This document shows, piece after piece, positions 9,341-17,862 of a stretch of 44,108 bases of DNA (position 1 is its first letter; each line of letters opens with the position of its first letter). The notes beneath the pieces were generated by a model, which did not search any database, was not told the origin of the DNA, and saw only the letters and a program-made list of their open reading frames with translations. Source of the stretch: Methanobacteriota archaeon (GTDB lineage Archaea > Thermoplasmatota > Poseidoniia > Poseidoniales > Poseidoniaceae). The translations under genes and the position numbers were made by a program. Location: NCBI GenBank assembly GCA_002722695.1, contig PBMS01000013.1:1-44108 (forward strand). The letters are read 5' to 3'.

Positions 9341-12300
9341 TCACAACAGATCGTCGAGGAACGACGTGTCAATCTCCGGTTTCTTCGGCGTCGACGGTTC
9401 GTCGAGCAGACCGTCCAACAAGGCAGGGTCTACCTGCGGTTTCAGAACGGGTTGCGGCGCTTGGTAGGCCGATCGCCCGTAGGTTTCGGCTTGACCTTGA
9501 CCGGTTGGGGCGTAGATGTTGTTGCCTTGTTGGGTCGTAAGGCCCGGTGGAGGCGCTGGAGCCGATACGGGGGCCGCAGTTGAAGCGATGGGCGTGTCCC
9601 ACGAAGCGTCTTGGATGCCCCACGTGGCTTCTTGCAGTTCGTAGGTTTTGGACCGCTGCGTGGCGCTGCTTCGAGAACGGACCACGACGGCCAAGAGGAG
9701 CACGATGATCAGAAGCATGCCTGCCGCGATGAGGTTGGGTGTTGTCAGCAAGGACTCAAGGGACAACTGTCCGTCGTCTTGTCCACCGTCGCCGACGGTC
9801 TCGGCACCCCCCAGGGGCGCGACCATGATGGCTTCCACCGTTTTCTTGGCGACGCCTTCGCGGTCGTAGGGCGTGACCGCAACGTAGTAGGTGGTCTCGT
9901 TGTTGAGGCCTGGGAACGTCTCCGGCGTGATGAGAATCTCGTTGGCAGATTTCTTTTTATCGAGGTACGTTGCGTTGTCGGTGGACGTGAACATTTCTTC
10001 GCTGATGTAGATGTGATAGCCTTCGACGTTGGCATCGACAGAGTGCTGCCATTCCACAAAGATGTTCACCTCCTCGTACCACTCAGCCTCCACCCGCTCA
10101 ATGTCTGGAAGATAGACGCCTGGGTCGGTGATGCCTTGGTCGGTGGGGGTTGCTGAAACCATTGTGAGCATGGTTGTGTGTGCATTGCCCGAGGAGTCCA
10201 TGGCCACCACGGCCACCCAAACCTGTTGTTCGGCCTGAACAGGGGTGTCGCGGCCAACCCGTTCGATCACCAGCGGGAGGCTGGGGTTTCTGTCCAGTTC
10301 AGCAATCCACAACGGGTTGTTGTACAGGTCCGTCTGTTGATCCACCGAACCACCGAAGTCGTAGGTGTCGGCGAAGACGAGGTAGGACGCGATGTCGTCT
10401 GCATCCGACAGCTCGAAGTCAAGGAGCAAAGCCTTCCCGTCGTCGTTGGGACGGTCGAGCAATTCAATGTCGACCAGGCGGTCTGGGGCGGTGTTGTCGT
10501 TGACGTTGTCGACCGGCGTCACCGTTGCTTGCGTAAGGTCGGTGAGATGGACGTTGCCTTTGAGGTCGTGGACCGTCACGGCGACGAACAGTTCCACGCC
10601 GGGTTGAATCAGACCGGGGATGCCGTCGGACAGATCATCGCCGTCCGGCGTGTACAGGGCAGCGGACAGGGGGAGTTCAATCGGGTTGGTTCGCTCGTCG
10701 ATCCACTGCTTGTTGAAACTGAAACAGCCGCAGACATCGGGGTTGTTGCCAAACGTAGCGTAGGCGCGGGACAGGTCCTCCACCGGTGCATCGGCAACCC
10801 AGACGGTGTAGGAGGCGAAGTCTTCCACCGTGGACGGTTCCCACACCACATCGATGGTCGTGCCGTCGTCGTCCGGGTGGTCAAAGGCCATCAGCGACGT
10901 GATTCGGGGCGGTGTGGCGCCCTGTCCGACGATGTTTTGCAGCGGCTCAGCGGCTCTTAGGAGGACTTCGTCGGTGTTCCCGTTCAACCAAACATCGTAG
11001 GCAACAATTCCAACGGTGTAGATTTGCCCGTCGATGAGCGGGACACCGTCAAGCGTTGAGACAACGGTTTCGATTTCGTCGCACGGATTGATGACGGCGG
11101 CTTGGGAATACCCTTCAACGCTGCCGAGTTCTCCCTCAGGCAGCGTGTGGTCGCCCTGCTTCATGTACACGGTGTAGAAGGCGCAATCCTCGGCTTCGCT
11201 TGCGGTCCACGTCATCACCAAGCGACCTCCTTCGTCGTCGGGGACGTCGCTGACGGTGGTGTCTTGAATCGGCGCAGGAGCCTCGTTGTCGTTCAGTTCT
11301 CCGGTGGGGACGATCGGCCCAACCACTGCGACATCGGAGAGGTTCTCTTGTCCGGCTTGATCGACGCACGTCAGTCCAATCCACACCGGTACGCCGGGTG
11401 TCTGCTTGATGATCGATTGATTTCCTTCGTTTGGTGCGTAGGACGTGTATGGGGTTCGTCCAAGGGCGTCAGCCATCGGCGTGGTCGAGACGTAAACGTT
11501 GGTGCTGGCAAGATCGATGGCCGTGCATCGGGCCCACTCGAGCTCGATGTCGCCGTCCTCTCCATTGCTGCCCATGGCGCTAGCTGCGACCCATGCTGGG
11601 GCGCGGGGCACCTCATCGCTTGGTGAGGCTGGACCGAACGGCGATGAGACCTTACCCCATCGCCCATCACTGTATTCAACAACGGCCACAGCGTAGTAGT
11701 CCGTGCCGTCCTTCAGGGGCTGACCGTTGGCGGTTTCGATGTCGGCTGCTAAACGGCTGTGGAGCGAGACGGCCTTGTCGGGGGCTTGGCCGAGGAGATC
11801 CGGTTCACCCGGCGGGCTGGTCCACGGACCTTCGTTGAGGAAGATGAGATAGCGAGCAAAGTCTTCGTCGTGGACCAACGACCAGGAAGCGGTCAAAACG
11901 CCGCCGCCGTCGTCGGGGCGGTCTTCGAGACCTTGGACGACCACCGGGGTGTCGGTGCGAACGTAATCGTAGGTCAATCGAACTTCAAGCGATCCGTTGG
12001 CCGGAGAGAACAATCGCAGCGAAACGTGCCGCGTGTTGTTGTAGAGCTGACCGTTGTCAACAGCGTCTTGAAGGTTGCTTTGCAGGCTCGGGTCCTCGCT
12101 GATGTTCAGGGTAACGTCGTATTCCATGGCGATGGATTTCGCCCAAACAGCGGCGCCGGTTGTGGGCGAAGTCAAGACGACAGGAACGTTTTGGAAGAGC
12201 AAGCCGTGCACACCGGGGGTGCCTTGTGCTGCATCAAGGGGGTAAGGGTCGCTTGGGTCGACCAGTTCGATGGGCATGCCCAAGTGCGTCATGTCAGAAA

Positions 12301-15300
12301 TGTTGAGCCCTCCACCGTTGCCCATGGCTCGGACGGTCAGGGGCAACGCTCTGCGCATGCTGCTGGGTTCCACCGGTGTGTACTGGCCGTTGGTCTGCCA
12401 GCCGTTCAATCCGTCGGTGTTGACGATCCACACGTGGTTGGCGCCCAGCGTTCCGGCGATGACTTCACCGGGTCGGAAGCCGGCGAGGTAGGTGTGAGCG
12501 GAGGTTTGTGCTTCAACGAGCATTCCATCGTTTTCGCCGCCCAGTGCAAGCACCTCGTCGCCGTTGCTGTACATGCTGTGAATGGGGTATTGAGTTTGGA
12601 AGAAACCGACGCCGTCTTCGAAGTCCCCGCTGCTTACGTTCCAGTGGGTGAGGGGCCATCCTTCCGTGGCGATGTGGATGCCCCACCAATCGGAAGCAAG
12701 GGCGGTCACCGTGTTGGAGGGAAGCTGATCAAAGCGATGAATGGAAACGACTTGTTGGGCGCTCGGGTCGACCAAACTCACGCCGGGTCGGTCGGAGCCA
12801 CGACCGTCATGGCTGACGAACACGGTGGTGGTGCCGGTGCTTGGGGAGTTGGCAACGGTCAGACCCCACGCGGACTGGCCCATGAGACCATCACCGGTGG
12901 TCAGCGTGCTTCCCGTTTGCGTGGATGGGTCCCAGATGAAGAGCCCTGACGGTGTGGCCATGTACACATCGTTGCCCACAGCGTACACGTCCTCCACAAC
13001 GTCGTTGGGTAGACCGTTGCTGACGGTGATGGAATCCATCCAGTCATCGGTGGTGTAGTTCCATCGTCCGATGCCGCCGTTGGTGGCGATGTACAGCACA
13101 TCGCTTGTGTCCGTGAAGCCGTTGACGATGTTGGACGGAAGGCCAGAGATGAGGCGACCGTTTCCAAACTGAGAGGTGAGTGGATTGAACATTTGGACAC
13201 CCGGAGGGCTTCCACCATCACCAGCGAGCCCGACAACCAGTTGCGTATTGTAAACGTGCATGGTGTCGAGTTTGCCGTGCAAAGAGCCTCCGATTGGAGA
13301 GATGAATCGGGTCAGAGTGTCCAGTTTCAACATGCCTCCGGGATTGGTCGCAATGAACAAATCCGTTCCTTGGAGGTGGAGGTCCCCCGCAACCGTGTTG
13401 CCGGGGAGGGTCCAGCCGAACTCCCATTCAACCGTGCCGTTGGGCATGAAGGTGCCCTGAAGCAACCCTGTTCCCGAGGCGCCCTGGCCGGAGGACCCGG
13501 TGGTGGCCCAGACGTGGGTGGCGTTGGCCACCATCGACGTCACTTGTCCGCTGACCAGACCGGGCAGATCCACCACCGTCTGCATGCCGTTGGAAGAGAG
13601 TGTGGCGACCTCGCTGTAGCCCGACGAGCCGCCGGCACGCCCCACCAACCATTCCGAGGAACCGCTGAGCCACTGGAGAGAGGTGACGGGGGAACCGGCG
13701 CCCTGTATTTGCGCTTGGAGCGCAGTGGCACCGCTTGCGACCAGCGTTGAGAATCCACCGGAGATGAGATTCGATCCCGAGTTCCCCACGGCGTGGCCAA
13801 CGATGAGTTGTGAGCCTGAGTGCGAGAGCGCGTCGTACCACACTCGGTCGCTTGGCAGGTTGTGACTCGAGGTGGTCAAGCTGCCCAAGAACGCTGAGGT
13901 GGAGTAGCTGTATCGACTGATGGGTTGGTTGTCGTTGTAGTAGCCGATGTAGAGGGTGTCTTGGTTGTCGCACGTCACCGATGCCGGCCCGGTGCCGTCC
14001 AGTTGACTGCGGTCAAAATCCGAAAGCACTGTGGCGTTTGTGAGGTCGATTCGGGCGATGCCTCCGTTGTTGTTGTACATGGCGATGTTTAGGACGCCGC
14101 CGCACATCTCCATCGAGATGGGATAGCCGTCAGGCATGTTGTTGGTCGAATCTGCGGCGTAGGACGTCCAAGTGCCGGCGCCGTTTTGATGCGAGATGAT
14201 CCCTTCTTGGAACTGGCCAAAGTTGTTGAATTCAGCACCGCCCACAACAAGGTTGGTGCCGTCGGTCCACAGTTCATAGAAGATGTCGCCGGCATTGCCC
14301 GGTAGACCGTTCCCCGCCTCCCAAGTGCTGTTCCATGTGTTCGTGGCTTCGTCGTATCGAGCGACACCGTCTTCGGTGGCAAACATGGTTTCGCCGTTGT
14401 GTTCCACAATGCCCCGTATCGGGAATTCGAAGTCGTCCCACGAATTGACGAGCGTTTGACTGCTGTCGTAGAGGTCCAGCTTGAGTTCACCCCATGCCAC
14501 CCACGTGTTGCCGTTTGAGGACCGGTAGCTCGTCACTCGGTCGATGGAACCGGTGGGCAGTATGTTCGTTTCGTACGTGGACGTGGTGGTGTTCCAGCGA
14601 GCGATACCGCCCGAACCGTCGGCGTTCCACCACTGTCCAGAAACCACGCTGACCATGAGGGTGTCACCCGACAGTTCCATGCCCACGATGTCGCCACCGT
14701 TTTGTCCGACCTGCGCCCCAATGTCGAGGTTTGACAGCGTGGCGCCGTTTGAAACGTTGAGGCGACTTACTTCGTCACTCTCCTCTCCCGAGTGGTAATA
14801 CATGATGTTGTTGTGAATCATCATGTCGTAAGGGCTGCCGTCGGCGGTGTACTGGTTGCTCGTGCTTTCAATGTCGTACTCTTCGGCCCCGTTGGTGATG
14901 TTGATCAGTTGGAAACCATCGCTTCCGCCGACCCAAATCATGTTTTGGCGAATGTCCGCCACCAAGCCGGTCACATCGTCGTTGCCGCCGTCGAGGACAC
15001 CGTTGTCCTCGGTGAAGGGCACGAGCCAGCGGTTGGCGGTGATGTTGTATCGAAGAACACCCAACCCGTCCGTGCCGATGTAGGCGATGTCGCCCATGAT
15101 CTCAACCACGGCGTTGCCGGTCTGGGTGCCTTCACCCCAATTGTAATCGTGCTGGAAATTGGATTTTGTGATGAGGCCGACGCCTGACGTCGTCCCTCCG
15201 TAGACGTAGTCGTTGTCCACACCAACGCTGATGGTGGCCCAGTTGGGCATGCCGTCGTAGACGTTCTGGCAGTCGTCGATGTTCATCGTGTTGATGTCGT

Positions 15301-17662
15301 ACTTGCACACCCCGATGTTGGTGCCGGCGTAGATGTCTCCGCTCCCACCAGACCCGTCGATGACGAAATCGTAGAACTGTTGGGGTCGGGTCTGCCATGA
15401 ATTGCCCTGACCGAAACTGGTCGCTTGATTTCCGTCCCACTTTCGGGCGCCTTGTTGTGTTCCGATGTAGAGGCTTGATCCGTCGGATTCAAGGGCAAAA
15501 ATTTGGCTCGACGGTAGAGGGCCGCCTCGATTTCCAGCGAGGATTGGCGAGAGAATCTCGCCGGTGTTCAGATCTTTGCGGGCCACACCGTACCCTGGCA
15601 GTCCGAGGTGGAGCACATCACCCACAACGGCCACAGGAGCGCTGTCCACGCCGTTGATGCCGGTTGATCCCCACGGCTCAAGCCAAGTGTCGTTGCTGAT
15701 GTCGTAGCGCAGGACACCCCGGTCTTCGGTGGCGAGGTAGGCCATGTCGCCGTAAAGCGCAACATCGCCAACAAACGAGGTGGGCAGACCGTTGGTGGTG
15801 TCGTAGGCGGTGCATCCTCCGTTTGCCCGATCAAAGTGGACGAACACCCCTCCGTCAAGAGACATGACCACGCTGTTGGCGTCGGCGACCATGCTGAGAA
15901 CGGTGGTTGAGGAAGAGTAGCAACCAGCGGTTCCGTCGTACGTTTGCAAGACGGTCCCGGCGGTGTCCATCTCTTCCACAACAGGGCTGCCTTCCATGGC
16001 GAGGAAGAGGGAGGTGGAACCGGCTGCGTCCGTGGCAACCGTCATGTCCAGGACGTTGTCGCTGACGTCCAAAGGGGTCAACCATGCAGCGCTACCGACG
16101 TCGTAGCGTAGGACCACCATCGAGTTGTCTCCCGACCCGATGTACAGAACGTTGTCGAGTTCCACCAACGCCGTCATGTCGTCGGTGGCTGGGGCACTGG
16201 CGAGGCGAATCGTGCCTTCCACGAATGGGGTTTGGTCGGGCGATAGATGGATCAGTTGGCCACTGCCATCGTTCACGAGGAGCCCGTTGTTGTTCGGCGC
16301 CGCCGAGGCTCCCGCAGGCCATGAAAGCAAGGAAACGCCGTCGTAAGCCAGTCCAAGTGTGGAAAGGTCGTACGTTGTGGAAAACACACCGTTGGTGGTG
16401 TTGTAGGAGTGGAGTGCATCTCCACTGAGAACGTAGAGGGTGGGTCCCACTCGCTCAACGCCGGCGATGGTGTCGCTGGTCAACCAGTTTGCTGAATTCC
16501 ACGTGGACAGCCAAAATCCGGCGACGAAATCAAACCGAGCCAACCCGCTGTCCGAGGACCCCAACAACAATTGGTTACCCGAAGTGGTCATGTGCGTGAT
16601 GCTGTCGGAGTGCAGTGTGTTGGCTGAACTCCATGTGGAAAGTGGGTTTGATGCGCTCGTGTCATAACGCAGCACACCGACGCCGTCAACGGCTGCGTAA
16701 ACGATTCCGTTGACCTCAATCATGGAGAGTGCGGCTCCGCTGCTTCCGACTGCGGCGGAGGAAACGACCGTCCACGCAGCGCCGTCCCACATCACCAGTC
16801 CTGAGGAGCCAGCTGCGAAGACATCGCCCGCTGCGGTCATCGTGAAGCGGTCCACGTCTCCGTCGCCGAGAGGGGTTTGGAATTCACTGTCCGTCAGTGA
16901 CATCGCACGAAAGCTCCCGTCTCCCAACAAGAGATGGAGCAATCCACCGTTGTTGTCCATCACCATGTCGACCACGCCGTTTTCACTTTCAAAATCGTAC
17001 ACGTCGATGATGATCGGGTCGTTGTTGGCGTTGAGCAACAAAAGTTGGTTGTTGGCAGCCACGTACAGGACGCCCGTTTCGGGGTTCACCGCCGAGTCTC
17101 TGAGTTCAAAGTCGTAGGGCGTGAGCGACACCAGCGGGTCGGCTGGAGCCAGCACTTCAACAATTATTTTTGTCAATTCGGCGTCCGATGGGAGATCCCA
17201 GCCAGCACCGGAGTTGCTGTTGGGATTCAATCGGCCCGTGTAGGTCGTGCCGGTGGTGAAGGCACTTGCTTCGCCCAGGACGCCCAATCCTCGCCAGTCG
17301 AACAGAGAAGTGCCCATGCCGTCCACCACGAGATGCGGTTCTTCGATGGTCGTACCGTCCTGTCCGCTGGCGCGAACTTCGAGCGTGACGTTGGACAACT
17401 CGGCTCCGGGTGCGAAGGCCAAGTCCCAATCTGCAGTGGCGCGCTGACCCGTATCGGGAACCGCTCCAACCGCATTCAATGTGACCCAGCCGGTGTCGTT
17501 ACTTCCTTCAAGCGGCCACGTCACACCGCTTGGCTCGCCGTGGGCCGAGACGACCGGCGTGGTGAGCAGTGGGCCCAACGACATCAGGAGCATCAACACC
17601 ACCATCGATAGGGCGCGTTGAGGTCGCCCCTCGAGGATTTGGGTTGAACCACCCTGTTTCAT
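9341..17662 (-). CDS. giant surface protein: signal peptide, beta-propeller (PQQ/Reg_prop-like) repeats, FN3-like domains, C-terminal TM helix and cytoplasmic tail
   Basis: ORF 2780 aa; repeated units such as GVLRYDISNDTWLEPW, GVARYDEATNTW, GIGRWNYTTDDW; FN3-like DDEGGRLVMTWTASEAEDCAFYTVY; TM LIAAGMLLIIVLLLAVVV. ATG 17662 preferred to GTG 17683 because a TATA-like box lies 23 nt upstream. Confidence 0.85.
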   Translation of the reverse strand: MKQGGSTQILEGRPQRALSMVVLMLLMSLGPLLTTPVVSAHGEPSGVTWPLEGSNDTGWVTLNAVGAVPDTGQRATADWDLAFAPGAELSNVTLEVRASGQDGTTIEEPHLVVDGMGTSLFDWRGLGVLGEASAFTTGTTYTGRLNPNSNSGAGWDLPSDAELTKIIVEVLAPADPLVSLTPYDFELRDSAVNPETGVLYVAANNQLLLLNANNDPIIIDVYDFESENGVVDMVMDNNGGLLHLLLGDGSFRAMSLTDSEFQTPLGDGDVDRFTMTAAGDVFAAGSSGLVMWDGAAWTVVSSAAVGSSGAALSMIEVNGIVYAAVDGVGVLRYDTSASNPLSTWSSANTLHSDSITHMTTSGNQLLLGSSDSGLARFDFVAGFWLSTWNSANWLTSDTIAGVERVGPTLYVLSGDALHSYNTTNGVFSTTYDLSTLGLAYDGVSLLSWPAGASAAPNNNGLLVNDGSGQLIHLSPDQTPFVEGTIRLASAPATDDMTALVELDNVLYIGSGDNSMVVLRYDVGSAAWLTPLDVSDNVLDMTVATDAAGSTSLFLAMEGSPVVEEMDTAGTVLQTYDGTAGCYSSSTTVLSMVADANSVVMSLDGGVFVHFDRANGGCTAYDTTNGLPTSFVGDVALYGDMAYLATEDRGVLRYDISNDTWLEPWGSTGINGVDSAPVAVVGDVLHLGLPGYGVARKDLNTGEILSPILAGNRGGPLPSSQIFALESDGSSLYIGTQQGARKWDGNQATSFGQGNSWQTRPQQFYDFVIDGSGGSGDIYAGTNIGVCKYDINTMNIDDCQNVYDGMPNWATISVGVDNDYVYGGTTSGVGLITKSNFQHDYNWGEGTQTGNAVVEIMGDIAYIGTDGLGVLRYNITANRWLVPFTEDNGVLDGGNDDVTGLVADIRQNMIWVGGSDGFQLINITNGAEEYDIESTSNQYTADGSPYDMMIHNNIMYYHSGEESDEVSRLNVSNGATLSNLDIGAQVGQNGGDIVGMELSGDTLMVSVVSGQWWNADGSGGIARWNTTTSTYETNILPTGSIDRVTSYRSSNGNTWVAWGELKLDLYDSSQTLVNSWDDFEFPIRGIVEHNGETMFATEDGVARYDEATNTWNSTWEAGNGLPGNAGDIFYELWTDGTNLVVGGAEFNNFGQFQEGIISHQNGAGTWTSYAADSTNNMPDGYPISMEMCGGVLNIAMYNNNGGIARIDLTNATVLSDFDRSQLDGTGPASVTCDNQDTLYIGYYNDNQPISRYSYSTSAFLGSLTTSSHNLPSDRVWYDALSHSGSQLIVGHAVGNSGSNLISGGFSTLVASGATALQAQIQGAGSPVTSLQWLSGSSEWLVGRAGGSSGYSEVATLSSNGMQTVVDLPGLVSGQVTSMVANATHVWATTGSSGQGASGTGLLQGTFMPNGTVEWEFGWTLPGNTVAGDLHLQGTDLFIATNPGGMLKLDTLTRFISPIGGSLHGKLDTMHVYNTQLVVGLAGDGGSPPGVQMFNPLTSQFGNGRLISGLPSNIVNGFTDTSDVLYIATNGGIGRWNYTTDDWMDSITVSNGLPNDVVEDVYAVGNDVYMATPSGLFIWDPSTQTGSTLTTGDGLMGQSAWGLTVANSPSTGTTTVFVSHDGRGSDRPGVSLVDPSAQQVVSIHRFDQLPSNTVTALASDWWGIHIATEGWPLTHWNVSSGDFEDGVGFFQTQYPIHSMYSNGDEVLALGGENDGMLVEAQTSAHTYLAGFRPGEVIAGTLGANHVWIVNTDGLNGWQTNGQYTPVEPSSMRRALPLTVRAMGNGGGLNISDMTHLGMPIELVDPSDPYPLDAAQGTPGVHGLLFQNVPVVLTSPTTGAAVWAKSIAMEYDVTLNISEDPSLQSNLQDAVDNGQLYNNTRHVSLRLFSPANGSLEVRLTYDYVRTDTPVVVQGLEDRPDDGGGVLTASWSLVHDEDFARYLIFLNEGPWTSPPGEPDLLGQAPDKAVSLHSRLAADIETANGQPLKDGTDYYAVAVVEYSDGRWGKVSSPFGPASPSDEVPRAPAWVAASAMGSNGEDGDIELEWARCTAIDLASTNVYVSTTPMADALGRTPYTSYAPNEGNQSIIKQTPGVPVWIGLTCVDQAGQENLSDVAVVGPIVPTGELNDNEAPAPIQDTTVSDVPDDEGGRLVMTWTASEAEDCAFYTVYMKQGDHTLPEGELGSVEGYSQAAVINPCDEIETVVSTLDGVPLIDGQIYTVGIVAYDVWLNGNTDEVLLRAAEPLQNIVGQGATPPRITSLMAFDHPDDDGTTIDVVWEPSTVEDFASYTVWVADAPVEDLSRAYATFGNNPDVCGCFSFNKQWIDERTNPIELPLSAALYTPDGDDLSDGIPGLIQPGVELFVAVTVHDLKGNVHLTDLTQATVTPVDNVNDNTAPDRLVDIELLDRPNDDGKALLLDFELSDADDIASYLVFADTYDFGGSVDQQTDLYNNPLWIAELDRNPSLPLVIERVGRDTPVQAEQQVWVAVVAMDSSGNAHTTMLTMVSATPTDQGITDPGVYLPDIERVEAEWYEEVNIFVEWQHSVDANVEGYHIYISEEMFTSTDNATYLDKKKSANEILITPETFPGLNNETTYYVAVTPYDREGVAKKTVEAIMVAPLGGAETVGDGGQDDGQLSLESLLTTPNLIAAGMLLIIVLLLAVVVRSRSSATQRSKTYELQEATWGIQDASWDTPIASTAAPVSAPAPPPGLTTQQGNNIYAPTGQGQAETYGRSAYQAPQPVLKPQVDPALLDGLLDEPSTPKKPEIDTSFLDDLL

Positions 17663-17684
17663 GCATAATCGTGTTTTTTTCACT

Positions 17685-17693
17685 TATTTGAAA
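17685..17693 (-). promoter_or_regulatory. TATA-like box TTTCAAATA
   Basis: Ends 23 nt upstream of ATG 17662 on minus strand. Confidence 0.5.
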
Positions 17694-17731
17694 GAGAGCC
17701 CTCGCTGACCGTACAATGCTCGGTTAAAACG

Positions 17732-17815
17732 GCTCTTGCATGGCGGGGTTTTCGTTCCAATACGAAGGTCCTCGGGCGCTCGAGCGGTTGGCGTAAACAC
17801 GCTTCATGCAAGAGC
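17732..17815. repeat. perfect 11-bp inverted repeat GCTCTTGCATG / CATGCAAGAGC upstream of maeB
   Basis: Arms 17732-17742 and 17805-17815, read directly. Confidence 0.85.
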
Positions 17816-17862
17816 GAGGCCGCACAACAATCAAACCCTGTCTTCCCGCCGTTTTGTTTGGG

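Noticed and set aside
11759-12949. 396-aa plus-strand ORF (and other long ORFs such as 10178-10960, 13193-13750, 16934-17611) opposite the giant protein
   Set aside because: Mirror ORFs from GC-rich codon usage on the antisense strand of a clearly coding gene; low-complexity composition and no recognisable domains.
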